Below are positions 47,376 through 55,248 of a DNA stretch of 64,000 nucleotides, one piece after another. The position numbers and the translations under genes are program-made. Within the stretch, counting starts at the first letter, position 1. Each line of letters starts with the position of its first letter. The notes under the pieces were generated by a model that was not told the DNA's origin, did not search any database, and saw only the letters and a program-made list of their open reading frames with translations. The DNA comes from Nonomuraea ceibae (GTDB lineage: Bacteria; Actinomycetota; Actinomycetes; Streptosporangiales; Streptosporangiaceae), in assembly GCF_019396325.1 (NCBI RefSeq), contig NZ_JAHKRO010000046.1:1-64000 (forward strand). The letters are read 5' to 3'.

Positions 47376-49202
47376 TTAGCGCATGATTCTTCGGATCACC
47401 GCCCGCGCGCTGAGCTGCCGCACCACCGTGCTCAACCGGCCCTTGCCGGACGTCGCGTACGGGCGGACGCTCAGCAGCGCGATCCCGCCCAGCCAGCGGC
47501 GCGGCGCGGCGACCGTCGCGGCCTCGGTCTCGATCCTGAACCGCGCGGGCGGGCCGCCCAGGTCCAGCTCCAGGTAGGCGTCCCAGGTGCCGGGCGGCAG
47601 CCTGCCCACCGCCGGCCGGGCCACGAAGCCGCCGCCGGGCAGCGCCGCCACCACGTCGGCGCGCTCGCGCCCGCTGCCGCGCTCGCGCCACACCAGCCGC
47701 CGCACGGCCTCCTCGGGCGGCACACCGCCGGCGACCGTGATCTCGCCGTCGATCACCAGCCGCCGCCCGAGCGACCACCTGGTCCTGGTGATGCGCACGC
47801 TCCCCGGCACCCCCACCACGTAGCCGCCGACGTCGACGCTGAGGTTGCCGTTGTCGCGCGTGAAGTACGGCAGCACCGCCGCCGCACCGATCAGCCGGGG
47901 CGCCGGGAGCACCAGGGCGCCGTCGCGGTCGGCGCCCAGCCTGCCGGTGCGCAGCACGCCCTCGCGCTCGGCCGACACGCGCACGTCCCAGATCCCGGAG
48001 CCGAGCGCCCGCGCGTCGACCCGGGCGGTGTAGCGGCGGCCGGGCTCGGCGCTCTCGCCCGGATCGCCCGGCCGGGCGCGCACCACCAGCTCGCGCCGGG
48101 GGTCGTCCCGGGTGCGCAGCACCAGCGACACCGCGTCGGGCACGCCGATGCCCTCCAGGTCGACCGCCACCGTGACCGCCAGCCGGTCGCCGTCCCAGCA
48201 CAGCCCGGTCAGCTTCCGGCGCACGGTGGCGCCCTCCAGATCGGCCAGCCGCGCCAGCCGGTCCACGTCGCCGAGCGCCGCCAGCCGCTGCCGGTCGGTG
48301 CCGGTCAGCCCCCGGTAGACGCCCGGCGTGAGCCACTGGTCGCACAGCCCGGCCACGGCCTGCGCGATCTCCTTGCGCCGCACCTCCCCCGCCTCCAGGA
48401 AGGGTGCGCCGAGCTGCGCGAACACGTCGAGCCTGAAGTGGCGCAGCAGCAGATGGTCGCGGAGCGGCCCCGGCGGGACGTGGTCGGTCATGAGCCCGAT
48501 CGGCCCGCGGATCATGTGCAGCCAGGCCAGCGGGTCGCGGCTGTCGGGCTGCTGCATGATGCTGCTGCCGTCGGCCCTGGCCACCAGGTGGTAGCAGTCG
48601 TAGTCGGCGACCACCGAGATCGTGCCCGCGTGGCAGTAGGCGTGCACGGTGAAGTAGATGTCCTCGCCGACCAGCAGGCCCTCTCGGAACCTGATCCGGT
48701 GGCGCTCCAGCATCTCCTTGCGGAACAGCTTGAAGCAGCTCAGGCTGTTGTAGACGGCGCTGGCGCCCAGCTCGGCGCGGTCGGCGTTGTGGTGGAACAT
48801 CGACGCCGGGGCCCGCCGCCCGTGCCCGACGATCTTGCCGAGCACGATGTCGGAGCCGTTGGCGTCGGCCACGGCCACCATGCGCTCCAGCGCCTCGGGG
48901 CCGAGGTAGTCGTCGGCGTCGCAGAAGAACACGTAGCGGCCCGCCGCGTGGTCGAGCCCGACGTTGCGGGGGCGGCCCGCGCCACCCGAGCCTTCGAGCC
49001 GGATCACCTTGAAGCGGTCACGGTGGTATTCGGCGTAGAGGCCGAGAAGCTCGGCCGTCCCGTCGGTGGAGCCGTCGTCGACCACGACGATCTCCGCGGC
49101 CACCCGCTGCACGAGCGCCGAGGTGAGGCACCGGTCCAGGTACGGCCTGCAGTTGCGGGCGGGGATGACGATGCTCACGTCCACCGTGTCGTCCTTCACC
49201 AT
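47376..49202 (-). CDS. GT2 glycosyltransferase with C-terminal beta domains
   Basis: A 608-residue enzyme. The N-terminal GT-A domain (1-260) shows VSIVIPARNCRPYLDRCLTS, EIVVVDDGSTDGTAELL, GAGRPRNVGLDHAAGRYVFFCDADDYL (metal-binding DxD) and GEDIYFTVHAYC. From about 300 on it is beta-rich (RKLTGLCWDGDRLAVTVAVDLEGIGV and later strands), like the C-terminal modules of TarS-type wall teichoic acid glycosyltransferases. It may decorate a cell-wall polymer. ATG 49202 is used; GTG 49184 with GAAGGA seven bases upstream is equally credible. Confidence 0.82.
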   Translation of the reverse strand: MVKDDTVDVSIVIPARNCRPYLDRCLTSALVQRVAAEIVVVDDGSTDGTAELLGLYAEYHRDRFKVIRLEGSGGAGRPRNVGLDHAAGRYVFFCDADDYLGPEALERMVAVADANGSDIVLGKIVGHGRRAPASMFHHNADRAELGASAVYNSLSCFKLFRKEMLERHRIRFREGLLVGEDIYFTVHAYCHAGTISVVADYDCYHLVARADGSSIMQQPDSRDPLAWLHMIRGPIGLMTDHVPPGPLRDHLLLRHFRLDVFAQLGAPFLEAGEVRRKEIAQAVAGLCDQWLTPGVYRGLTGTDRQRLAALGDVDRLARLADLEGATVRRKLTGLCWDGDRLAVTVAVDLEGIGVPDAVSLVLRTRDDPRRELVVRARPGDPGESAEPGRRYTARVDARALGSGIWDVRVSAEREGVLRTGRLGADRDGALVLPAPRLIGAAAVLPYFTRDNGNLSVDVGGYVVGVPGSVRITRTRWSLGRRLVIDGEITVAGGVPPEEAVRRLVWRERGSGRERADVVAALPGGGFVARPAVGRLPPGTWDAYLELDLGGPPARFRIETEAATVAAPRRWLGGIALLSVRPYATSGKGRLSTVVRQLSARAVIRRIMR

Positions 49203-49536
49203 GGCCACCACCAACCCGCACCCCGGAGCGTCACCATCCGCATCCGCCTCGTATCAGTATGTGACCGCCGGCCCCGGCGGCGTGGGCGATCGCCAGTCTT
49301 GGTGCCCCTGATTTACTCAGCCGGACGATTGCCGCATTCACTCGATAAACCCAGGTAAGACGACTAAGCGTCGTATTTGACCCCCACCGAATCGGCTTCA
49401 GGGGCGCTGTTTTCCCCCTCGGGAGAAGAGAAGTCCTCCGGGGGCACAGACCCGTACCTCCAGAATCCGAGCGTGATCCACGGATCGCGATTGCGCGTCT
49501 ACAGTGAGGCAACCTTTGACGGTGGAGGTGGCGGGT
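49203..49536. other. Divergent intergenic region
   Basis: About 334 bp between the glycosyltransferase and the helical protein gene at 49537. It should contain both promoters; TACAGT at 49499-49504 is a possible -10 for the plus-strand gene, but no -35 fits well. A small stem ACGAC/GTCGT at 49360-49374 is too weak to call. No coding frame is convincing. Confidence 0.5.
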
Positions 49537-49896
49537 ATGGAAACAGATCTCCGGCGGACGGCAGGCAACGGGTCGGCCGTGCACACGGCAGAGTTCATCG
49601 TTTCCTCAGCGCGACTGGGAGAGCTCTTCGAGTGCTCCGAAGTGTTGCGCCGGACCCGGCAACGGGCCGAGCAGATCGTCGACGACGCAGGGGCCATGCT
49701 GGCCGAGGCCCGGCGCGAGGGCGATGCCGACCGGGCGCTCATGCTGGCCGAACAGCTCGACGAGGCACGGCGGTCCTACGCCAAGGTGCTGGAGGCGTAC
49801 ATGATCCTGACGCGCAGGATCAGCGACGAGCGGCAGGAGATCCTCCAGGCCCAGATAGAACGCGACAAGCATGCGGACTTGTCGGGTGCCGCCTGA
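49537..49896 (+). CDS. Helical coiled-coil protein, unknown function
   Basis: A 119-residue soluble protein. After a short polar start (METDLRRTAGNGS) residues about 25-112 are one long helical region with heptad character (ARLGELFECSEVLRRTRQRAEQIVDDAG, then EQLDEARRSYAKVLEAYMILTRRISDERQEILQ). No enzyme motif, signal peptide or membrane segment. GGAGG precedes the ATG and a strong hairpin follows, so it is a stand-alone gene. Confidence 0.65.
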   Translation: METDLRRTAGNGSAVHTAEFIVSSARLGELFECSEVLRRTRQRAEQIVDDAGAMLAEARREGDADRALMLAEQLDEARRSYAKVLEAYMILTRRISDERQEILQAQIERDKHADLSGAA

Positions 49897-49974
49897 TTTC
49901 TCAGTGGAGATGGCCATTTATAGACTTGTGTGAACCTTTGTGACGTGGGGGACGTCAATACATCACAAAGCGGG

Positions 49975-50009
49975 CTCCAGCTCCCCGGGCCGCCCCCGGG
50001 GAGCTGGAG
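49975..50009. terminator. 15-bp perfect hairpin between convergent genes
   Basis: Perfectly complementary arms of 15 bp (49975-49989 and 49995-50009) around a 5-nt loop, midway between the helical protein gene and the small gene ending at 50022. Its symmetry and place suggest a bidirectional terminator. Confidence 0.85.
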
Positions 50010-50021
50010 CAGGGGGATCCG

Positions 50022-50186
50022 TCACGGATCGACACCCAGCTCTTCGGTCTCGGCGTCGAGCAGCCGCTCCACGAGCTGGCGCCGCTGCTCGGGAGTGAGG
50101 CGCACCGGCCACACGGCAGGCAGCATCAGCACGTCGCCGTTCGACATGCCGACCAGGTTCACGGGGAATGGTGGGGAGGGGGTCAC
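50022..50186 (-). CDS. 54-residue small protein
   Basis: An open frame of 54 codons from GTG 50186: VTPSPPFPVNLVGMSNGDVL, then MLPAVWPVRLTPEQRRQLVERLLDAE and TEELGVDP. The second half has the look of a folded helix (LTPEQRRQLVERLL), and the protein ends just before a perfect terminator. I recall similar short actinomycete proteins with LTPEQRR but no function. No strong ribosome site; GTG 50162 (VNLVGMSNG) is an alternative start. Confidence 0.5.
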   Translation of the reverse strand: MTPSPPFPVNLVGMSNGDVLMLPAVWPVRLTPEQRRQLVERLLDAETEELGVDP

Positions 50187-50288
50187 AGTGGCGCCATTCT
50201 GGCACGTCAGAAGGGCGCACGAGCCTTATTCGCGTCCTCTTTCCTGGCTGGCACTCCAGGCCGGGATGATATTTCCGGATGTGTCGGG

Positions 50289-50858
50289 CTAGACAGTCTT
50301 GCTGCGCGCTCTGAATGCCGCGGTCTTGACCCGGTTCTGGCAAGGAGTTGAACAGAACCGGCGCGTTCCGTTACGCGAGACGTCCACGTAGACCCGATCG
50401 CAGTGCGGCGCGGTGCACACCCCGAGCCGGTCGTGAAACTCGCTCCCCAGCACCAGCGCCAGCCCGGTGGCGCAGCTCGCCGCCCAGTCGCCCGCCATCG
50501 TGCCGCCGGTGCCGTGGAAGTGCAGGTGCCACGGCTCGCCGTCGTGCCGCTGCAGCATCGGCCTGGCCCGCGACTCCTCCAGCAGCGCGTTGACCCGCAG
50601 CGCCGCCGTGTCCACGTCGTCCGCCGCCACGGCCTCGAAGACCTCCCGCAGCCGCAGCGCGACGGCGACCAGCTCGGCCGCCTCGGCCTCGGTCGCCGGG
50701 CGGTGGCTCGGATAGCCGACGCGCAGCCCCTCGGTGGCCGCCGCGGCGGTGTCGGCGGGCGGCGGCGCGGGCCGGCCACGCCGCTCGCCCGGGGTCAGGC
50801 TGTTGACCAGCCCGACGGCGACCCGGACCACTCCGTCCGTGTGACTGTTGAAGTTCAA
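50289..50858 (-). CDS. CGNR-type zinc finger regulator (ABATE domain)
   Basis: A 189-residue protein: an N-terminal ligand-binding-like domain starting LNFNSHTDGVVRVAVGLVNSLTPG (about 1-135) and a C-terminal zinc finger with CTAPHCDRVYVDVSRNGTRRFCSTPCQNRVK (C-x4-C and C-x3-C). This is the ABATE/CGNR family of actinobacterial DNA-binding regulators, with CQNR where CGNR is usual. TTG 50858 gives the family's N-terminus. It is divergent from the methyltransferase at 50932 and likely controls it. Confidence 0.88.
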   Translation of the reverse strand: MNFNSHTDGVVRVAVGLVNSLTPGERRGRPAPPPADTAAAATEGLRVGYPSHRPATEAEAAELVAVALRLREVFEAVAADDVDTAALRVNALLEESRARPMLQRHDGEPWHLHFHGTGGTMAGDWAASCATGLALVLGSEFHDRLGVCTAPHCDRVYVDVSRNGTRRFCSTPCQNRVKTAAFRARSKTV

Positions 50859-50887
50859 TTGACCAGTTACACCTTTGCGCTCTAGTC

Positions 50888-50919
50888 TGTGACTGCTGAA
50901 AGCATAAACGACAGTCACA
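50888..50919. promoter_or_regulatory. Inverted repeat between CGNR regulator and methyltransferase
   Basis: TGTGACTG (50888-50895) and CAGTCACA (50912-50919), perfect arms 16 bp apart, in the 73-bp divergent gap. It ends just before the methyltransferase ribosome site (AAGGAG), so a bound protein would block that gene. Probable operator of the CGNR regulator. Confidence 0.6.
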
Positions 50920-50931
50920 AGGAGACCTACT

Positions 50932-51684
50932 GTGCTCACCCACGATGCCGCACTCGCCTGGCTCGCGCGCTGGGACCGCCAGCAGGCGGGCTACCTGCCC
51001 GACCGCGAGGAGCGCTTCACCGCCCTGATCGACGCCATGGAGGTGCTCGACCGGCCCGACCCCCTGGTGATCGACCTCGGCTGCGGCCCCGGCTCGCTGT
51101 CCGCCCGCCTCGTCGAGCGGCTGCCCAAGGCCCGGGTGATCGCCGTGGACGCCGACCCGCTGCTGCTCGGACTCGGCCGCGCCGCCTACCCGCACCTGAC
51201 GTTCGTGGCCGCCGATCTGCGCACCCCCGGCTGGACCGCCACGCTCGGCCTCGACCGCCCCGCCGACGCCGCCGTGAGCACCACCGCCCTGCACTGGATC
51301 TCCCCGCCCGACCTGCGCGCGATGTACTGCGAGCTCGCGAGCGTGCTGCGGCCCGGCGGTCTTCTGCTCAACGGCGACCACCTCGACTCCGACGACGTCA
51401 CCCCCGGCCTGGCCCGCCTCGAACGCGCCATCCACGACACCCAGACCGAGCGCGTCTTCGCCGGCGACCACCCCGAGGACTGGCGCGCCTGGTGGGACGC
51501 GGTGGCCGCCGACCCCGACCTCAGCGCGCTCAACGCCGAGCGGACCACCGCCGGCGCCGACCACCGCGGCTCGGAATCCAACCTGCTCTCCCACCACGTC
51601 ACGGCGCTGCGCGAGGCCGGATTCAGCGAGACCGGCACGCTGTGGCAGCGCGGCAACAACCGCCTGCTCTGCGCCATCCGATAG
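50932..51684 (+). CDS. Class I SAM-dependent methyltransferase
   Basis: A 250-residue methyltransferase with motif I PLVIDLGCGPGSLSARLV, motif II VIAVDADPLLLGLG, AADLRTP and motif IV AAVSTTALHWISPPDLR. Overall it resembles trans-aconitate methyltransferase-type small-molecule methyltransferases. The substrate is unknown. The GTG at 50932 follows AAGGAG by 7 bp. It is divergent from the CGNR regulator with an operator-like repeat between them. Confidence 0.85.
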   Translation: MLTHDAALAWLARWDRQQAGYLPDREERFTALIDAMEVLDRPDPLVIDLGCGPGSLSARLVERLPKARVIAVDADPLLLGLGRAAYPHLTFVAADLRTPGWTATLGLDRPADAAVSTTALHWISPPDLRAMYCELASVLRPGGLLLNGDHLDSDDVTPGLARLERAIHDTQTERVFAGDHPEDWRAWWDAVAADPDLSALNAERTTAGADHRGSESNLLSHHVTALREAGFSETGTLWQRGNNRLLCAIR

Positions 51685-51704
51685 CGTGATTTATCATCAC
51701 GTTC

Positions 51705-51917
51705 ATGGCGAAACAGTGGCGTGAGCTGAGCAAAGGGCAGCGGACGGCGATCGGCGGGCTCACGGGCGCGCAGCTCGCCCTCCTGGGCGCGGCGCTGATC
51801 GACCTCCAGCGCCGGCCCGCCGCCGAGATCAAGGGCTCCAAGCGGGCCTGGCGCGCGGCGGTCTTCGTCAACTTCGCCGGCCCGCTCGCCTACTTCGCCT
51901 TCGGCCGCAAGCGCTGA
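51705..51917 (+). CDS. PLDc_N-like small membrane protein
   Basis: A 70-residue protein with two hydrophobic segments (GAQLALLGAALIDL and AAVFVNFAGPLAYFAFG). The pattern of two helices with a charged loop and the ending NFAGPLAYFAFGRKR resembles the phospholipase D nuclease N-terminal membrane domain found alone in many actinobacteria. It begins 20 bp after the methyltransferase. Function unknown. Confidence 0.65.
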   Translation: MAKQWRELSKGQRTAIGGLTGAQLALLGAALIDLQRRPAAEIKGSKRAWRAAVFVNFAGPLAYFAFGRKR

Positions 51918-51942
51918 CCACCGCCCGCCGCGACGCGGGTAT

Positions 51943-51991
51943 CCCTTCTCCGATTGCCCTGCCGGTGCCTCCCTTCGCCGATTGCCCTGCC
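51943..51991. repeat. Two 21-bp direct repeats upstream of the kinase gene
   Basis: CCCTTCTCCGATTGCCCTGC and the following base (51943-51963) recur at 51971-51991 with one mismatch (period 28 bp). They lie 20-70 bp upstream of the kinase -10 box, where a regulator binding two tandem sites would act. Confidence 0.6.
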
Positions 51992-52010
51992 CACGCCGGG
52001 GGGATCTTGA

Positions 52011-52016
52011 TATAAG
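52011..52016 (+). promoter_or_regulatory. -10 box of a leaderless kinase transcript
   Basis: TATAAG lies 6 bp before the kinase ATG (52023), so transcription would begin at or next to the start codon. No ribosome binding site precedes the ATG, in line with leaderless translation. The -35 region is not obvious. Confidence 0.55.
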
Positions 52017-52022
52017 AGCTGG

Positions 52023-53075
52023 ATGGTCTCCGCCCCCCGGCCCCTGAGCCAGTCCGACCCGGCGCGCGTGGGCGCCTACCAGGTGGAGGCCCTGCTCGGC
52101 GAGGGCGGCCAGGGCGCCGTCTACCTCGGCCGCGACCCGTCAGGCCGGCCGGTGGCGATCAAGGTGCTGCACGCCCGGCTCGTCGCCGAGCACCGCCGCC
52201 AGTTCGTCCGCGAGCTCGACGCCGCCCGCAGCGTCGGCTCGTTCGGCACGGCACGGGTGCTCGAAGCCGATGTCGACGGCGACCGGCCCTACATCGTCAG
52301 CGAGTACATCCCCGGCGAGTCGCTTCAGCAGCTCATCAGCCGCGACGGCCCCCGCGACGCAGGCGGGCTGCGCCGTCTCATGCTCGCCACCGCCGCCGCG
52401 CTGCAGGCCATCCACCAGGCCGGGATCGTGCACCGCGACTTCAAGCCGGGCAACGTGCTGCTCGGCCCCGACGGGCCCCGGGTGGTCGACTTCGGCATCG
52501 CCCGCGTGCTGGAGGCGACGGCGACCCAGACCAGCTCCGTCGTCGGCACCCCGCCGTACATGTCGCCCGAGCAGCTCGGCGGCGAGCCGGTGGGGCCGGA
52601 GTCGGACGTGTTCTCCTGGGCCGTGTCGATGGTGTTCGCGGCGACGGGCCGGCCGGCGTTCGGTCAGGACAGCATCCCGGCGGTGTTCAACCGCATCCTG
52701 ACCCAGCCGCCCGACCTCACCGGGGTCCCGCAGGATGTACGGGACGTGCTGGCCGACTGCCTGGCCAAGTCGCCGGCCGACCGCCCGACGGCCGGCGAGC
52801 TGCTGCGCCGCATCCTGGGCCAGGACGAGGAGGCCGCGCCCGCCCGCCGCGCCGGCCGTCCGGTGACGTGGGCGTTCGTCATGCAGATGGCCGCCGTCGT
52901 CGTCACGCTCGTGGTGGCACTCGCCGCCGACTACGGCCACGAGCCCGATCCCGGGGGCGGCTTCTCGCCGGCGCCGTTCCCGTGGGTGGCGAGCGGGGTG
53001 CCGTTCTGGCCGATCATGTTCGTCTGGATCGCCGGCGGGGTGGCGGCGGTCCTCTTCCTGAGGAGGCGCGGCTAG
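52023..53075 (+). CDS. Membrane Ser/Thr protein kinase
   Basis: A 350-residue kinase with a complete catalytic domain (about 15-270): GEGGQGAVYLGRD, VAIKVLHARL, IVHRDFKPGNVLL, VVDFGIARV, GTPPYMSPEQL and DVFSWAVSMVFAATGRPAF. After a short linker it has two membrane helices (about 280-300 and 325-346) and little outside, so it lacks a PASTA or other sensor. HRDFKPGN, with Phe for Leu, is common in actinomycete kinases. Its ATG appears leaderless. Confidence 0.92.
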   Translation: MVSAPRPLSQSDPARVGAYQVEALLGEGGQGAVYLGRDPSGRPVAIKVLHARLVAEHRRQFVRELDAARSVGSFGTARVLEADVDGDRPYIVSEYIPGESLQQLISRDGPRDAGGLRRLMLATAAALQAIHQAGIVHRDFKPGNVLLGPDGPRVVDFGIARVLEATATQTSSVVGTPPYMSPEQLGGEPVGPESDVFSWAVSMVFAATGRPAFGQDSIPAVFNRILTQPPDLTGVPQDVRDVLADCLAKSPADRPTAGELLRRILGQDEEAAPARRAGRPVTWAFVMQMAAVVVTLVVALAADYGHEPDPGGGFSPAPFPWVASGVPFWPIMFVWIAGGVAAVLFLRRRG

Positions 53076-53435
53076 ATGGAGGTGACGACGCTCGTCCTGA
53101 TCCTGGCCGTGTGCGCCGTCCTGGCCTGGATCGTCCTCGCGCGCGGGCGTGACTTCCTGGCCCGCAACCGGCTCCTGACGGCGGTGGCGGTGCTGCCGCT
53201 GCAACCCCTGCTGGGCCTCGGCCTGGTGGCGCTGGTCGTCACCCGGTGGGACGTGCTGGAGATCAGGGGGATCGCGCTGGGCCTGGTCGCCTACGTCAAC
53301 GGGCTGGTCGGCTTCGCCCTGACCACGGCGGTGCAGGACCGGCGGCTCAGGACTCGGCGCGCATCCGGTAGAGGCCCCACAGCGCCTCCAGCGCGCCGAT
53401 CACCATCATCACCACGCCGATCTTCGACGGGTTGA
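53076..53435 (+). CDS. Hypothetical three-helix membrane protein
   Basis: A frame of 119 codons starting directly after the kinase TAG. The first 85 residues hold three hydrophobic helices (VLILAVCAVLAWIVLA, LLTAVAVLPLQPLLGLGLVALVV, GIALGLVAYVNGLVGFAL). The last 30 residues are Arg/Ser/Pro-rich and antisense to the convergent gene at 53347-53532, so they may be an accident of overlap. Plausibly cotranscribed with the kinase. No known family. Confidence 0.5.
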   Translation: MEVTTLVLILAVCAVLAWIVLARGRDFLARNRLLTAVAVLPLQPLLGLGLVALVVTRWDVLEIRGIALGLVAYVNGLVGFALTTAVQDRRLRTRRASGRGPTAPPARRSPSSPRRSSTG

Positions 53436-53532
53436 ACACCACGATCTCGACATCGAGCCCGAACTGCCACAGCAGCAGCCCGCCGACGAAGACGGCGAGG
53501 CCGGTGAACAGGTTCTTGCGGCCGGGAGCCAT
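53347..53532 (-). CDS. Small two-helix membrane protein (DUF5708-like)
   Basis: A 61-residue protein with LFTGLAVFVGGLLLWQFGLDVEI and SKIGVVMMVIGALEALWGLYRM, two helices separated by a short loop. It resembles DUF5708 small membrane proteins of actinomycetes, from memory. The ATG at 53532 follows TGAGGCTCCGTC. It overlaps the convergent frame at 53076 by 89 bp; both may be real, but this one has the better composition. Confidence 0.6.
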   Translation of the reverse strand: MAPGRKNLFTGLAVFVGGLLLWQFGLDVEIVVFNPSKIGVVMMVIGALEALWGLYRMRAES

Positions 53533-53622
53533 GACGGAGCCTCATTTCGATCATGCCTGCTGAGGTCTCCTACGCTATTGACTCCCTGGTGGGCGGGCTT
53601 CCTGCGCGCTGACGAGATCGGC

Positions 53623-54174
53623 CTACATCTTTCGATGCAGGAACGCCAGCGCCCGCTCGGTGAGCAGCTTGGCCGCGCCCGTGTCGTAGGAGGGCAGGCT
53701 GCTGTCGGCGAACAGGTGACGCCCGCCCGGATAGAGGAACAGCTCCGCGCCGAGCGCCCTGGCGGCGTCGAGATCGCCCTCGCCCGCGAAGAACGGGTCG
53801 GCGTCCATCCCGTGAACCTGGACCGGCACCTCGGCGGGCCAGTCGTCGGCGGGCAGGCACGCCTCCAGCAGCAGCGCCCCCTTCGCCCCGGCCCTGGTGC
53901 GCGCCAGCGTCTGCGCCGGGACCACGCCCAGCGAGAACCCGGCGTAGACCAGCTCCGGGGTCAGCCCTTCGGCGACGGCCCGCCCGCGCTCGACGAGCGT
54001 GCCGAAGCCGATCTCCTGCGCGTGCGAGGCCCCCGCCTCCAGGTCGTCGAAGACGCGGCCCTCGTAGAGGTCGGGCACGTGCACGGTGTGCCCGGCCCCG
54101 CGCAACTCGTCGGCGAAGGCCAGCACCCCCGGGGTCAGCCCGAGCGCGTGGTGGAACAGCAGCACGTCAGTCAT
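53623..54174 (-). CDS. Dienelactone hydrolase family protein
   Basis: A 183-residue hydrolase: VLLFHHALGLTPGVLAFADELRGAGHTVHVPDLYEG, nucleophile elbow AGFSLGVVPAQ, acid HGMDADPFF and His in YPGGRHLFADSS. Dienelactone hydrolases normally use Cys at the elbow; here it is Ser, as in esterase-like family members, so the natural reaction may differ. It is shorter than typical DLH (about 235). It follows the oxidoreductase gene by 21 bp on the same strand. Confidence 0.85.
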   Translation of the reverse strand: MTDVLLFHHALGLTPGVLAFADELRGAGHTVHVPDLYEGRVFDDLEAGASHAQEIGFGTLVERGRAVAEGLTPELVYAGFSLGVVPAQTLARTRAGAKGALLLEACLPADDWPAEVPVQVHGMDADPFFAGEGDLDAARALGAELFLYPGGRHLFADSSLPSYDTGAAKLLTERALAFLHRKM

Positions 54175-54195
54175 GCGGCCCAGCATGTCCTACGG

Positions 54196-55188
54196 CTACG
54201 ACAATCCGCTGACGACGACCTTGCCCGTGACGCGTCCCTGCTCCTGGTAGCGGACCGCCTCGGGGATCTCCTCGAACCGGAAGCGCCGGTCGATCACCAC
54301 CCTGACCTCGCCGCCCTCGACGAGCGCGGCCAGCGTCCGCAGGTTCGCGCCCATCTCCTTGCAGCCCACCACGTCCACCAGCGCCACCCGCTGCGACACG
54401 AACGGCGCCACCGCCAGGAGCGCGAACATGCGCCCGGCCGGCTGCAGCCACCGCCCGCCCGGCCCGCCGACGAGCACGTGGACGCCCTTGCGGGTGAGCG
54501 CCCTGCGGCACTCGGCGCCCGTACGGCCGCCTGCGTTGTCCACCAGCACGTCGTAGCGTCCCTCGTGGCCGGTGAAGTCCTGCTTGGCCCGGTCGAGGAC
54601 CTCGTCGGCGCCGAGCGACCGGACCAGGTCCAGGTTCCGCTCGCCGCACACGCCGGTGACGTGCGCCCCGTACGCCTTGGCGAGCTGCACCGCGAACGTG
54701 CCGACGCCGCCCGACGCGCCGTTGACCAGCACCCGCTGCCCCGGCCGCACCCGGCCCACGTCGCGCACCGCGAGCAGCGCGGTCCCGGCGGCCAGCGGCA
54801 GCGCCGCCGCCTCCTCGTACGACAACCCTGCGGGCATCGGCGCGAGATCCTTCTCCGGTACGCACACGTACTCGCCGAAGCCGCCCTGCTGGGGCATGGC
54901 GAACACGTCGTCGCCCGGCCGGAAGCCGGTGACGCCGGGGCCGATGGCCTCGACCTGCCCGGCGACGTCGGCGCCGAGCACGGTGATCTTCGGCCCGCGC
55001 AGCCCCAGCGGGCCGGGCATCAGCCGGGACACGCGCGGCTCCCCGCGCATGAGGTGCCAGTCGTAGGGCTGGACGGACGTGGCGCGCACGCGGACCAGCA
55101 CCTCTCCGTGCCCCGGCACCGGGGTGGGCAGCTCGGTGAGCTGCAGGACGTCGGGCGATCCGTACGAACGTAAGACGTATGCCTTCAT
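54196..55188 (-). CDS. MDR-family NADPH:quinone oxidoreductase-like enzyme
   Basis: A 330-residue medium-chain dehydrogenase/reductase without zinc ligands: MKAYVLRSYGSPDVLQLTE, VRVRATSVQPYDWHLMRG, LGADVAGQVEAIGPGV, the nucleotide site VLVNGASGGVGTFAVQLAKAYGAHV and VDNAGG. It belongs to the zeta-crystallin/quinone reductase branch and would reduce a quinone or activated alkene with NADPH. Substrate unknown. The DLH-like hydrolase follows 21 bp later. Confidence 0.9.
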   Translation of the reverse strand: MKAYVLRSYGSPDVLQLTELPTPVPGHGEVLVRVRATSVQPYDWHLMRGEPRVSRLMPGPLGLRGPKITVLGADVAGQVEAIGPGVTGFRPGDDVFAMPQQGGFGEYVCVPEKDLAPMPAGLSYEEAAALPLAAGTALLAVRDVGRVRPGQRVLVNGASGGVGTFAVQLAKAYGAHVTGVCGERNLDLVRSLGADEVLDRAKQDFTGHEGRYDVLVDNAGGRTGAECRRALTRKGVHVLVGGPGGRWLQPAGRMFALLAVAPFVSQRVALVDVVGCKEMGANLRTLAALVEGGEVRVVIDRRFRFEEIPEAVRYQEQGRVTGKVVVSGLS

Positions 55189-55248
55189 GTCCCACAGTGT
55201 GGGCGGGGCACCCTGAGGGGGGTAACGGCCGAAAGGACCAGCGCCTCG

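Noticed and set aside
47133..49358. Long plus-strand frame of about 740 codons opposite the glycosyltransferase
   Set aside because: Antisense to a GT2 gene with intact motifs; composition is biased and no start has a ribosome site.
49360..49374. Small ACGAC/GTCGT hairpin followed by ATTT
   Set aside because: A 5-bp stem in an AT-containing spacer is too weak to call a terminator.
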